From the NCBI GenBank assembly GCA_037074765.1, contig JBAMDO010000573.1, forward strand, positions 372,001 through 436,000: a stretch of DNA of 64,000 bases, read 5' to 3'. The position numbers were made by a program, and so were the translations under genes. Of the stretch, positions 1-14,167 are shown piece by piece. Source of the DNA: Mansonella perstans (lineage: Eukaryota; Nematoda; Chromadorea; Rhabditida; Onchocercidae). A model generated the notes under the pieces. That model saw only the letters and a list, made by a program, of their open reading frames with translations. It did no database searches and was not told where the DNA came from. Within the stretch, counting starts at the first letter, position 1. Each line of letters opens with the position of its first letter.

Positions 1-641
1 GTCAGAAGAAAATAACAGATATGAACCGTCACAAGAAAACTAATGGTGAGAAGCTCCACCATTGTAAGACATGCAACAAAAGCTTTCCTCATCCAAACGG
101 TTTGAAAGTCCATGAGAGAACTCATACCGGCGAGAGGCCTTACCATTGCGAGATATGCAACAAAAGCTTTTCTAAGTCAAGCAATTTGAAAGTCCATGAG
201 AGAACTCATACAGGCGAGAGGCCTTACCATTGCAAGATATGCAACAAAAGTTTTCCTCAGCCAAACGGTTTGGAAGTCCATGAGAGAACTCATACAGGCG
301 AGAGGCCTTACCCTTGTAAGATATGCAATAATAGTTTTTCTGATTTAAGCAATTTGAAAGTCCATGAGAGAACTCATACCGGCGAGAGGCCTTACCATTG
401 CAAGATATGCAACAAAAGTTTTCTTCGTTTAAACACCTTGAAAATTCATGAGAGAATTCATACCGGCGAGAGGCCTTACCATTGCAACATATGCTACAAA
501 AGTTTTGCTCATTCAGACATCTTGAAAACTCATGAGAGAATTCATACCGGCGAGAGGCCTTACCATTGCAAGATATGCAACAAAAGCTTTTCTAAGTCAA
601 GCAATTTGAAACGCCATGAGAGAACTCATATTTTTTTCTGA
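1..641 (+). CDS. C2H2 zinc-finger protein, 3' part (7 fingers)
   Basis: The reading frame holds seven consecutive C2H2 fingers (C-x2-C-x12-H-x3-H) joined by canonical TGERP linkers, each unit about 84 nt. It ends shortly after the last finger with HIFF and a stop at 639-641. The first ATG is at 21, but the frame stays open to the window edge, so the true start may lie outside. Such proteins bind DNA in the nucleus. Predicted helix contacts (-1,2,3,6) are H/N/G/V, K/S/N/V, Q/N/G/V, D/S/N/V, R/N/T/I, H/D/I/T and K/S/N/R. Several carry V or I at position 6, so the target cannot be read off reliably. Fingers 2 and 7 are almost identical in DNA, which points to recent internal duplication. No intron is visible in the finger array. 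The family is certain; the orthologue is not identified. Confidence 0.85.
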   Translation, partial: QKKITDMNRHKKTNGEKLHHCKTCNKSFPHPNGLKVHERTHTGERPYHCEICNKSFSKSSNLKVHERTHTGERPYHCKICNKSFPQPNGLEVHERTHTGERPYPCKICNNSFSDLSNLKVHERTHTGERPYHCKICNKSFLRLNTLKIHERIHTGERPYHCNICYKSFAHSDILKTHERIHTGERPYHCKICNKSFSKSSNLKRHERTHIFF

Positions 642-2711
642 TTGTTACATTTTTTTATGTTTATATGTGATTTTTATATTTTTAAACATTGAATTTCTAT
701 TTTTTTCTTTACTGAAGGGATGGATTCGCGAATTTCTTCATTGTTTTACGTATTTTGTGAATAAAAATTCTTCTCTCATGTTTACTGCAAGCTTATTACC
801 CGTTTTGATTGTCTGTAAAGCTATAATCCGTGTTGCTTGTCGCGACTCAAATTGTTTGCACTCATAAAATACAATAATAAAGGTAGAGAAAAGTCAGAAG
901 TTCATTTATCTTCTGATCGACGTGATGGTAGAGTACGTAAAGGACCGAAAGTCTGAGATGTGTTTGATGGCAAAAAATAACTGCACAGGATTTTTAAAAA
1001 TAATTTTATTGGAAAAAAGAGTGCTGCTTTGCATATTTACAATGAAATTCCAACATTTCCTACAGAAATGAATGAAATAGAACTTACTGAATGAATTTGT
1101 GGACGAAAATTGAATTACTTCTGTAGGAATTATTGAGGAATGTATTTATAAATGCAAATTCAAATGGGAATGATTTCCGTCCACGTGTAACAAGATAATA
1201 ATTAAGAATCAATTTTTAATCTTTCATACTGAATCGTTGAATTTTAGTTGCTGTATTGCATTGTCATCTATACATCAATGCTGTCAATGCACAATGCGGT
1301 TTTACCGTGAAATAATTCATGAAAAGCAGTAAAGGAATTGTTAAGGAATGTATTTATAAATGCGCATTCAAACGGGAGTGTACACACTGTGTATTGTTAA
1401 TTGACGTCTTTTTGTAATAATATAATAACTATCAATTTTTAATCCTTTATACTAAATAATTTCATTTCAGTGCTATACTGCATTGCTTAAAATAATTTAT
1501 GCAAGGCAGCTTTAACATTTTTCGTACAATTTTATTTCAGTTCATATTGAAGTGATATTATCAAGAAGGGAAGACCGCATTTATTCATCATTTGTTTTCA
1601 TATGTAAAAATATATCGATGCCTTAGGAACAACGAAGAGATAATGGAAGATGATTTGTACATATTTAATATATACTTTCTTGAACCGTTTTTAATCGAAA
1701 TTTAAACAAACTCAAATGATCTGTAGTAATGTCAAAAGTGAGCAATCGTTTATTCCAAGCATCATTTTGGCAAATTCAAAACCATGAAATAAGACTTAGA
1801 GGAGCTATGACTGCGTTAAGAATCTGTCATTAATTTTCATGTTATCTTTTAATTCGAAAGAAAGACACAAAACAAAGTCAAATTTAATTCTGAAATTTTT
1901 AAAATGTCAGTAAATTTGTTCATAGCAGACGCGACACATTAAGCTAATTTAGATCCGTCATCATATTTCGAGTGATGGTGAACTGAAATATGAAACATAT
2001 TCAAAATTCATATTCTTGGCTCATATTATTTTTTGCGGATCTACTGATCAGAGTTGCAAAACACTATGAAACAAGCAGTTTATGAGAGATATTGATTATT
2101 GGTATTGCAAATTTGCAATTTTTGCAATTTCTGCAGTGTTGTCATCAACGGAAAAATTACCTTCATTGAGAATTACTTACATTTGTTCATTTAGTAAACA
2201 GAAAAGAAAGTTTGGAATGGAAAAGTGATCTTTTACTGTTTCTAACATTGAATAATTTCCTGAAAGTAAAAAGCAACTAAAAATGAGAGCTAACTGAAAT
2301 GAAATTACAGTTGAAATAAATTCGTAATTAACTCATATCCGATTTGCTGAACTATACAATTCATCTACTCAATGCTTGCAAAACATTTGGCTTTTATCGA
2401 TAAAAACAAATTATAGGCGGTATCGAGTGCTTCGAAGTTATGACCTAGCGAACTTTCTTTGCGAGTAAAAAGATTTATGATTTCTTGCTCTATTATAATT
2501 CGAAAGCAATGCATCCTGCCGTAAATTTATTAGTGCATTTATTTTCGACTTCAATTTTCTTTAATTTTTGCTCTGTTTTGTTACTTCAAATACTTTTTGG
2601 TCTATTTGCAGAATGGAAATAAGGTCAGGTATTCCAAATCATTCTTTAATAGTTCAGAAAAGCTTTTCTAAAGTAGCGATTTAAAAAAAAAATCTCTTTT
2701 TCAAAAGTAGC

Positions 2712-2743
<32 letters not shown>

Positions 2744-5700
2744 CAAGAAATAAAAAAAAAACAAAAAAGTTAATGCTTAGTAATGCACTTTATTTCATTA
2801 TTGAGAAGTACTAAAGAATGATTATTTGAGAATTATCTCAAAATATTTTAAATCTTCAATAACTAGGTTCATCTTGCATTATCTTTTTATGTAAAAAAAT
2901 GTCCTAAGATTTGATCAAAATAAATTTGATGAATTTGAAGTAGAAATGAGATATATTTGAGTTCAATTAAGATTGAATTGTTCATTAATTCCGCTGAATC
3001 TGAGCACTAAGCAGAGTAAAATGGAAAATGGATACTTCCATTACGGATATGATTTCAGCGATATTTTCAATAATCGATAATTTTTATGTCCTAGTGAGGT
3101 AAGTGATAGGAGAGACAAAATGGAAGATACGATATGATGATGATGATGATGATGATGTTACTTGGCGGTGGAAAAAGCGACAGCTGCATTATCATCTTCC
3201 TAACTTCCATTACCCTGCCCGAAAAACTCGCCAATATTTGTGTACATTCAGTGAGACTACATTTCATCATTTGACCGAACACATCGTCAATTTCGTCTAC
3301 ATCATTTTGCAATCATTGTAAGCAATGAATTTAAATAGAATTTCATAGCAGATAGGATTTGCAATTGTATTTAACTCATTAATTAATTACGTTAATTGGG
3401 AAAACTTGCTCAGTACATTCTCTTCACATTCTTTTATATCCATCTTCAATTATTTTAAAATTAATTCTTAGCTCATTTACATTTAGCTAGTGTTATCTGT
3501 TAATAAAATCTTTGCACTCGTTTTTTTCTTCTCTGTCTCTATCAATTCGGATGACAATATTTTCGGGATTTTTTTTTGGATACTAAATTTTGAATTAAAA
3601 TTTTTCCATTGAAAACTTTTTGTATTGAAAATGGATAAAAGTAAAAAAGACACGAAATTTGAAAGTAAAAAAAGTTTAAAAAGAATTATTCAACATAGCA
3701 TTAAATGATTTTGGAAATGGGAGACTGATGGCTCAAAAGCCTCTCTGCTTCTGAAATAATCCCACAAGAAAAACTGCAGAAAAGAATATTAATAAGCTGT
3801 CTAATGCTCTGAGATATCACTTAACTTCGCAACAGTTGGACGTACTTTTGGTGTAATATTTTGCTAGCACTCAACTTTAACTTATTCATCTCTAATTTTA
3901 AACTCATAATTTGTTTGAAATATCCATTTATTAATAAATAACTTTGATTTTCTTCTCAAGAAAATTGTAACCTCCGGTACTTTATGAATAATAAAAATAA
4001 AGGGAAAAATTGAAACTACTTTGAACTTCTTGAGATCAGAGGTCATTTCCTCAAAATTGTTTAGTACTCAGTTATTTCAAAAAATCATGCAAGTTCAAAA
4101 AAATAAAGAAGTTTGACACTGCTGGACAATTCAATAAATTGAGATTACTTCAAAAGTTCTCCACAGCAACAAATTCAGCATTTTATGAGTTTTTTTTTCA
4201 AAATGAAGCAGTACCTCTTACTCCATTATAATTTAATTATTGAATGGATACATCCGCCTGTTTTTATGTAAGTAGAACTTGCTTTTTAAACCAGTAACAA
4301 TGTACAATGTAAATTGAGCACCAACTGTACAGTTTCTGATGAATTCTTTCGTCACATTGTTCTTTGATCTTATTTCAATTCTTGTGTTCATTGAATGATA
4401 ACTTTTGGTGATTAGTAAATATTTATAATATCTCTAAAACATATTTCTGTTCTATTACACTGCAATGCAATCTACAAATTATGGGAAATAGTTGTTGAAG
4501 AAGGAACATCACTATAATATTATAAAATACAAAACTATAAAATACTAAAATGCAATTTCGTTACAATACAGAAAAAAATTAGTAAACTAGGTGTACTTTT
4601 TCTATTTACTCTAACATCCACAATGCTTCTTGATAAATCGTTGACAAATAATTATGCATGAACTTTTTCGTCTATTTCGTTTATTTTTTTTAACCGTAAT
4701 GATTGCCAGATTGTCAGATTCCGGAAGAGAAAACGGAAAGTGTCCCTGATATATGCAATCAGATATGCATCTCTATAACCGAAATAACATTTCTTATACC
4801 AACAATAAGGCTCATACATCTAAATTAACATAATGCAAAATTGAAATTCAGATGCAATCAATTCAAAACGCTCCAAATATTTATCATATTTATCATTTAT
4901 ATTCAAATGAAATAATCCGAGATTCTGTCACAAAAAATAATGAGTTGACAAAGATTGCATATAAAAATCCTTATATCCAAATAATTATAGTACTTATTAT
5001 TTTATTGCAAATTTTTTTCTGCAATCATTTCGTGAATAAATTTCACTGTTGGTGTCGGTACTCTTTGTAAATGGCTATGAAGTTGCCCTTCTCGATATAA
5101 AACAAATTCTAATTCCAATGTCTTTAATTGTAATAAATTTCTAAAACATATAACAGTTTAAGAAATTCCAGTCGGCTTCAAAATAAGTTTAGAAATTAAT
5201 TCAGAAATTTGTCTGCACTGACTTCATTTATCTATCTGAAAGATTTTTTTTCAGTTACTTTGTTTACATTTTTCAGCAATAAATACTATTCCAATTAAGA
5301 ATGTCTTAGCTTTCACTATCTTCTCAGCATTTTTTAGTTTGCTTAAAAAAATATTCGCTCATTTATTCATTATGTGAGTTAATAACAGCCAGCCTAAAAA
5401 TGTTTGTTATTCATTGTCACAGATAGCCTAGCATTGATAGAGATTTGGCCTTCCACTAATTGAAATCTTATCAGAATCATCAAACAACGGTATCTTCATC
5501 ATTACATTCAATGATTCAACATTAATATAAATTTGAATTATTAGAATTTTTTCAACTAATTGTTTCTCACTGGTGCTATAAAATCTAGATCCTAGCATTT
5601 TTTTATTTAATTTCAAAACAGCTTTACAAACTTGATTTGCTGTAAAATAAAATTGACACATCATTAGATCCATCAAGTCACAAAAGAAATAACTAAATAA

Positions 5701-5800
5701 ATGGATATACATCTATGTAATCTGAAATTCTTCTTGTTTTGGTTTCGGAAATAAACAAGTTATTCGTTTTTTGTACACTGTTAATTTTTTTTTATCTTTC
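642..5800. other. Gene-poor stretch
   Basis: No convincing gene is seen over about 5 kb. AATAAA-type signals at about 757 and 869 could serve the zinc-finger transcript. A degenerate duplicated block lies at 1131-1490, and A-rich runs with a repeated AAGTAGCGATTTAAAA motif lie at 2665-2760. A short GAT microsatellite at about 3134-3157 makes an artificial poly-Asp/poly-Ile frame. The rest is AT-rich DNA without recognisable signals. Confidence 0.6.
1131..1490. repeat. Degenerate tandem duplication, unit about 210 bp
   Basis: A block with GGAATGTATTTATAAATGC at about 1139 recurs at about 1345. The following ATCAATTTTTAAT..TACTG.AT block at about 1206 recurs at about 1430. Order and spacing are kept, so this is an old diverged tandem duplication of unknown origin. 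Confidence 0.55.
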
Positions 5801-5802
5801 AG
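5790..5802 (+). promoter_or_regulatory. Putative trans-splice acceptor of the 3-O-sulfotransferase gene
   Basis: A pyrimidine-rich tract ending TTTATCTTTCAG sits 20 nt before the chosen ATG (5823) with no coding sequence before it. It could be a spliced-leader acceptor or the end of a 5'-UTR intron. An ATG at 5812 opens a 9-codon frame that overlaps the real start. Confidence 0.4.
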
Positions 5803-5822
5803 AATTTAAATATGCGTTTAAA

Positions 5823-8062
<2,240 letters not shown>

Positions 8063-9312
8063 CGGCAGTATCTTCGCATTTTTTATATCAAAAAACGTGA
8101 ACAATTTGTTAAAATATTTATAGAATATCTCCAAATAACACCAAATAGCGATGAACAAAGTAAAAGATAAAATTTTTGAGAACTAGGTAAAGTTTTAGGA
8201 AGAAAAAGTCCCTAACTTGCCAAGAATTTTCTTGTTTGAATTCTCTTGTAAGAGCAAATTTTCATCTGCCAGAAGGTTAGACAATTTATTTCATAAATTT
8301 CAATTCTGATGACATTTGTTCATTTATATTTTTTGAATTTCGTCTCTTGACTACCTGCCTTGCTTGATAATACATCGATTTAATGGTGCAAATTTTCCTC
8401 AGTTTATCAGAATTCAATACTCACTGAGCTTCACAGTAATATCTCTTAATTTTTGTGCATAATTTTTGTGCATAATTTTTGTGTAATATCTCTTAACAGT
8501 AATATCTCTTAAATTTCCATAATACTGTATTTTTTTTGCCTTTTAACTCTATAAATTCGTTTTTATCTCAATGGAATCACTAAATAATATTTTAGACTTT
8601 TGATTTTAAAAGAAGTTTGTTTCCAGAATCGTGTTTTTATGAAACTTGAGATGAAATCTATGCTTAAGAACAAACTATATTAAGAAATCGAGCCCTTTGA
8701 AGGCCAGAACTTAGTAGATTTATTTCATTAGTAAAGCTATATTTCTAACGAGATTTCCATAGCAAACATAACAAACATAACCAAATTAATTAAGTGTTTT
8801 CTTAGGATTTATTTGTAATTCAATGCCCTATATATTATTTATATCGATTGATAATTGATTTATTTTGAAAGACCATCACAAAATCTCGAAAAATTACTCA
8901 ATATGTTTGGGATGGAAGCGATTAGGCACATCCAGTATATGTATGGATGGTAAAGTGTAACAGCTATTTCGATCAGATTTGATACCTGCGAGTAAACTGG
9001 CTAATTACTTCCATCATCATCTTTCTAAACGATAAGCCGATTTTAATTTTGGCTTCTTGATTCACGGCTACATCCATCACAATCAAATTGTTAGCTTGAC
9101 AAAAAGCAAAAGGTTGTAACACCAAGTGACCTCACTGAAATTTTCATGTAGTTAGTCAGTCAATCAATTTTTTGACTCAGTATGGATTCAAAAGGATAGC
9201 TTTACAATGGATGGTCATTTGTTCATCATTTCATTACTTTTATTCTATATGTGTTTCATTTCATAGGCTATTAATGGGACAATTTATGCAGCGCGAATCA
9301 TGTAAAGATACA
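8063..9312. other. Intergenic, no gene seen
   Basis: AT-rich sequence downstream of the 3-O-sulfotransferase. A small tandem repeat (AATTTTTGTGCAT units mixed with AATATCTCTTAA units) lies at about 8436-8512. Nothing coding was recognised on either strand. Confidence 0.5.
8436..8512. repeat. Short compound tandem repeat
   Basis: About 13-bp units AATTTTTGTGCAT (2 full and 1 partial copy) are interleaved with repeated CAGTAATATCTCTTAA. This is simple repeat expansion. Confidence 0.6.
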
Positions 9313-9988
9313 TTACAACACTTGCAAAAAAATACAATATAAGTATAAAAATGTGATAAATATGGTTATTAAGCAGAGATGGGTGGATAAAAACAAAAGT
9401 TTTATAAAAAAAACAAAACTATTACAAAGGTCATCTTCACAAAAGCATATTTTGTTATTCCTTGTTGCCACAAAGTTTCGCACCAGTTCATCAATAAAAC
9501 ACCGCTCTGACATCTACCGCGTGTATGGTCGTTTATCAATCCACAACAACTGCGATATACATGTTGCCTGAAACGAAACATAGATCAGTCTCATCTTATC
9601 ATGACAGAAAAATGAGGACAATGCTAAAAAGTTAATGATAATCTATAACGGAAAGAATTAAATTTTACAAAGCAAATCTTTGAATTTCGTTGAAGTATTT
9701 CCTCAATATAAAAAATCTTAAGGAATTTCTCAGCTTATAAAAACTAATACCGTGAATTTGAAAAAGCATTAAATTGTTTCAGAAACTGCAAATTTGATAC
9801 AAAAAAATAAAAACCTATCACCGTTGTAATATCCTTTCAGTTTGACACAAGCATCCGGTTCCATAATAGTATTTCTGCAAAATACCAAATCTGTTTCAGA
9901 ATAATTCGGATCATTTGGATGATGATTCGAAACACTTTGTTCCACGTTTTCGTATCAGTAATCCAGACTGTATGATGCATGAATCCAT
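9313..9988 (-). pseudogene. Ly6/uPAR-domain (three-finger) gene, probably a pseudogene
   Basis: Reading the minus strand, an exon encodes NTIMEPDACVKLKGYYNGD and ends at 9815 with a GT donor. A TTTCAG acceptor leads to an exon at 9567 that continues in phase with QHVYRSCCGLINDHTRGRC. One frame over, the same exon carries RCFIDEL...ICFCEDDLCN followed by a hydrophobic tail and a stop at 9313. A C-x-C-x3-LCN ending followed by a hydrophobic tail is the hallmark of GPI-anchored Ly6/uPAR proteins, and the preceding C-V-K-L...C pattern fits. Frame breaks are needed near 9513 and near 9920 (TKCFESSS to NDPNYSE), and the expected second cysteine of the N-terminal CxxC is a serine. That suggests a decayed gene, although two assembly indels would give the same picture. 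The N-terminus and signal peptide were not found. The family is inferred from motifs only. Confidence 0.42.
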
Positions 9989-10103
9989 ATGGTCAATATG
10001 AATTTCCCTAATTCCTAATAAAAAGTGAATAAAGCCTTAAACTGTCGTATATGTGAACAATATATTTGTCGGGAAAGTTTTTTGTTACGTGGCACAGTCG
10101 AAT

Positions 10104-10125
10104 CTCAAACTTGGGTAATTAAACC
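10104..10125 (-). repeat. SL1 spliced-leader sequence, copy 1 (exact)
   Basis: The minus strand reads the complete 22-nt nematode SL1 leader (GGTTTAATTACCC...TTTGAG) with no mismatch. It is followed on its sense strand by ATTCGACTG, not by a GT donor. It is the most downstream of three copies, and no SL RNA body (Sm site, 3' stem-loops) follows. Confidence 0.9.
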
Positions 10126-10153
10126 GTTGCGTTGAGTTAAGTTGCGTTGACAC

Positions 10154-10175
10154 CTCAAACTTGGTTAATTAAACC
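10154..10175 (-). repeat. SL1 spliced-leader sequence, copy 2 (one mismatch)
   Basis: This has the 22-nt SL1 leader on the minus strand with one substitution (TTAACC in place of TTACCC). On the sense strand it is followed directly by GTGTCAAC, so a GT dinucleotide stands where the SL RNA splice donor would be. It starts 50 bp from copy 1. Confidence 0.88.
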
Positions 10176-10213
10176 GTTGTGTTGAGTTGAGCTGCGTTGA
10201 ATTGTGTTTGCAC

Positions 10214-10235
10214 CTCAAACTTGGGTAATTAAACC
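10214..10235 (-). repeat. SL1 spliced-leader sequence, copy 3 (exact)
   Basis: This is an exact 22-nt SL1 leader on the minus strand, followed by GTGCAAAC (GT at the donor position). It starts 60 bp from copy 2. The spacers between copies are related CAACGCA/CTCAACTCAAC-rich sequence, so the array is a tandem repeat of leader plus spacer. The spacers do not resemble the body of known SL RNAs. Confidence 0.9.
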
Positions 10236-13200
10236 CTTTTATTAGAATAATTGGATAACGCGAGATTAATGTAACAATTATGTAGAACGCGTATTTAATG
10301 GTAACATTAATATAATGAAAGTGGTAATGATGAAGAGAATAGAACCAGTAGCCATGGATGTGAACAAATCCCAAAAATGGTCCTTTTGGGATGATTGAGA
10401 GTTTATATACTGAGTATTGTAGGCGGAGAAAACTTGTATTAGTGAGTTGAGTTATACGAAACTAAAGATCATAAAAAATGAAATCCTTTGTACAGATAAG
10501 CTTGGTTGAGAAGGTACAATATATTGCATGTAAGCATAAGCATCAAAGGATTTCGACGCAGTTACAGAATGGTTTTGGTTAATAAGATGTTAATTGCAGC
10601 TGCCTCTTTGTTAGTTTATGGTAGGAAAGAGTTTGACAGCTTATAATTGGAACAAAGAGATTAAACATTACGAAATTAATTAGATGGCTCATAAAAGACG
10701 TTAATACAATCAGATTTAAACCCTATTGGGAATTTCGCGTTATGAATTTCGCGACAATATTAAGTAAGCCAAATTTTTTGACCCTTACCTTTTCAAGCAT
10801 CTGGTACAGATCAATAGTGGAGTTGTCATCGTAGGATTGCTGTCAATCAAAATCATTCATGGGAAATATACAAGCACAACAGGCAACTTGACCTTTTCAA
10901 CGACTTTTGAACACTTTTGATGACGATGAATGCATTACGTGGCCAGAAGTCATTGAACATGCTGAAAGGTCTGCAGAACAATTCAGATCTTTGAAGAGTT
11001 TATTTACAACATTGCCCCTTTATTTACAACACTGTTGCTATAACTATGTATAGCAGCATCCAAATTACAAATGGATTTCTTGGTGACCCTAGCGAGTTCG
11101 GAGATGTAAGTTCGATTTTGGATAAGACTATAAAATACCTTTCATCATTATATCTTTAAAGCAATGATAATGAGTTTAAAAAAACAGTTTAAAAAAAAAA
11201 AGTTTTGAAAAAAAAATTTAATTAAAAGATTTCAATACCTAATCGACAAAAAAAAAAGCGAATTCAATTATAACGTCTTCAGTCTACAGAGTTAAAAAAG
11301 TTTAAAGTTAACACTAATTAAACTGGTTCAGATTCGAATTAATCATGATTTATTCAAACAAATATTAGTTTAAGGATTAGAATGCTGCAGCAAAATAGCA
11401 TGGAATTAGTACCAGGAAATCATTAAATTAAAAGAACGAGAAGGAGAGGATGTTAGATGTCTAGCATCTTGATCTGAGTTACACATTTGTTCGATTTCCT
11501 TAACTTAATGGTTTTGTACTGGTATTAAAACAGGCTTATCACCTTTGGCAAAAATTTTCGCCTTATTAATGCAGGAATACAGCAAAAGATATCAGGAACT
11601 ACGCAAAATTGGAATGGAAAGAGCGGAAACTTTAAAAAAGTAAATAAATGATAAGAAATTGAGCAATTCGAGATTTATGAATTTCCCACACTGTTAAGAA
11701 CTAATTTACATTGGCGCTTTTGAGAACTTTTAATCAAATGATACTGAATATAATTAATTTTTATTTGTCAGGAAGATTTTGATTCTTGGATCGAAGCGAA
11801 AAAGTAAAAATAATTCTTTGGAAGGAAATAAGTGAAAAAGCAATAGTTGGAAGTAGTACCGGTACTAAGATTTATTGACCTATCATCGATGATAAAGGTA
11901 AAATAAAATAAATAAAAGATGATAGCCTATAAATAAAAGATGGTTGTTGAAGAGATTTTAGTATTAAGAAATGAAATATTTAAAGTCTTTTCTTAAATCC
12001 CGCTAGAAAATCAAAGAAATTAAGCCTAGATACCACACAAGAAGTCTTTTGTGATGTTCTTATTCAAGTAGAAAATAGTGAACAAAATGGTTTTGTTTTG
12101 TACTTATTAAGAAATCAACAACGTAAGACAGTTAATTGAAAATTTAGATTTAAATTAAAATAATTATAGCAAAAAACTAATTTTCTTCGAAGGATAGAAC
12201 AAAACACCTTACTGGTTCCTTTCAAAATTTACTGTCTTTGTTTTAAGCTTATCTTTTACAAATTACTATCAACTCTATGAATATTTCTCTATAAATTTTT
12301 AAGCTTTTTTGAGTTGAATTAATTTACAGCTACAAAGGAATGCAAAAAGTTAAGAGAAAATAGATAAAATGGAAATTTTCAGAAACATTCAGAATTAGAA
12401 TTTTGTCTAGTTTTCAATTAGATTATTTAAAAAATGGTGATCATAGCTCATTTTCCAAGTAAGCATCGCTTTCAAGAGAAATCAAATAATGCAAATATGC
12501 ATGACGATGCATAATGTAGAAATGAAGGAATAATTTAAAACTTTTGGAATTGTTTTCGGAAAAGATGAAAAAGTGATTGCTACACTGTACACTTTTGAAA
12601 ACTATAAATTATACATAGAAAGCGCAAAATTAAGTCACACAAGTTTTCTGATTCATGAAATATGAGAGGCTGGATGATACGAAAGGATTTTTTGGCTTAT
12701 AATGAACGATTAATGACAGTATATAAAAATAAATGAAAAGAGCCTTTCCAAATTTTGAAATTTATTCAATCTATATTTTCTTTTAAATTTTAAAAAACAA
12801 ATAGGTAGTTCTGAAAGTCCACATAATTCCGATACGGCACTTTCTTCTTTCACCTTCACCTGAACAGATATGAAGGATTCATTTTTAAAAGTTATATTTC
12901 AGAGAAAACCAGGGGAAATGCCTTGCAAAAGAGATAGAAAAATGAAATATTAGGTGAAGTTAAAAAAAAGTAAAATCGTAAGGTAGAGAAGAAATACTTC
13001 GAACTTAACTGTTAGTTACAACAAAAATGCTTAGTATTAAAAGAATTAAATCTTGAGACACAATTCAATTCAACTCAACTCCACGTTGTCAATCTAAAAA
13101 TAATGTAGGATCAATAATTCCTGATCTAAACCATTGGTTATTCGGACTAACTAATTAACCTCTCAAAAATTTGAATTGTTATCTTCCTTAATTAAAATCA

Positions 13201-14150
13201 GACTATCAAAATGTGAAGTTTCAGGTCATATGATTACACGTATATCCTTTTTGCAAATTAAAATATATGCTTAACAGGTTAACATTCACTACAGTTACTT
13301 GTCCCCGCATATTCAGTTGAGAGTAATGACCTTAAATAGAATAAAAAATTCCTCGATCCCTCTTCATTTCATGTTTCGATCATACAATTAATATGCAACA
13401 TTTATCGTTGCATGCACTTCCATTGAGTGTAAGCCGGGATTTATGCGGTGGTGGATAGTGATTAGTTGGCGTTACGTAACGTACGGACGTTTGAATTAAC
13501 TTTGGAGGAAATGGAAGTTGTGATTACGGACAGTTATATTAGAGTATGGAGAAATGATAGAATGGTATCATTGGGGGGTCAAAGTGACTTATTTGAAATT
13601 GTTGTTTGAATTCAAATTGCTAAGCATACTATGAACGATATCTGTATACGTATACGCAATTCACTTATTAAAGGTTAAGCTAAGATTGTTTCCTCGTAAA
13701 AAAATTTTAATTTGGTATATTTTCGGCGATAAACAGGAAGTGAGCTATAGTAGTAGGATTTAAAAGCAAAAAATTTTGTTGCATATGAATGTAGTGGACT
13801 GGATGAGAGGCATTAATTTTGAGGAAGAAGACAAAAGCTTATGCATTCACTGATTTCAGTTTTCTATTTGAAAGTTTTTTCTTTTTTTTTTTTTAAGTTG
13901 TTTTGTATGTTTTTTCCTGGAAAAAAAATGGTACCTCCTAATACAAAGTAAAATCTTAGTCTAATTTAATACTTACTAGTTAAAAGTAGGATCTGTAATT
14001 AATTGGTTAGGTATGCAATGAGTAAGTTTTTTTTTTTTCTTTTTTTTTTTGAAGGGAGTACATGGAGAAATTGTAAGAGGTGGAGATTGTATAGGTTTCG
14101 AATTTCGTGGAATAAAGGTAATGAAGAATGATATATATATGAATACTAAT
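10236..14150. other. Long intergenic region, no gene seen
   Basis: About 3.9 kb of AT-rich sequence without a recognised gene. At 13050-13090 on the plus strand there is a diverged sequence resembling the SL1-array unit (TTGAG then ACACAATTCAA...CAACTCAACTC). Homopolymer T runs occur near 13870-13890 and 14027-14050. A somewhat GC-richer patch near 13430-13530 has no recognised function. Confidence 0.5.
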
Positions 14151-14163
14151 GAAAGTTTTTTAG
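14151..14163 (+). promoter_or_regulatory. Putative trans-splice acceptor of thoc-1
   Basis: GAAAGTTTTTTAG ends 4 nt before the ATG at 14168. An acceptor this close to a start codon is typical of SL-trans-spliced nematode mRNAs. There is no obvious coding exon upstream. Confidence 0.5.
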
Positions 14164-14167
14164 CTAA

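Noticed and set aside
3091..3321. Overlapping frames on both strands around a GAT repeat, the minus one with good composition (DEIDDVFGQMMKCSLTECTQ) and a CAGGTAATG donor-like end
   Set aside because: No acceptor or ATG precedes it (an in-frame TGA stands just upstream), and no partner exon was found. The plus-strand frame contains simple-repeat poly-Asp.
10104..10235. Calling the SL1 copies bona fide SL RNA genes
   Set aside because: SL RNAs are about 100 nt with an Sm-binding site and stem-loops after the leader. Here the next leader starts 28-38 nt on, and no Sm site follows the last copy.
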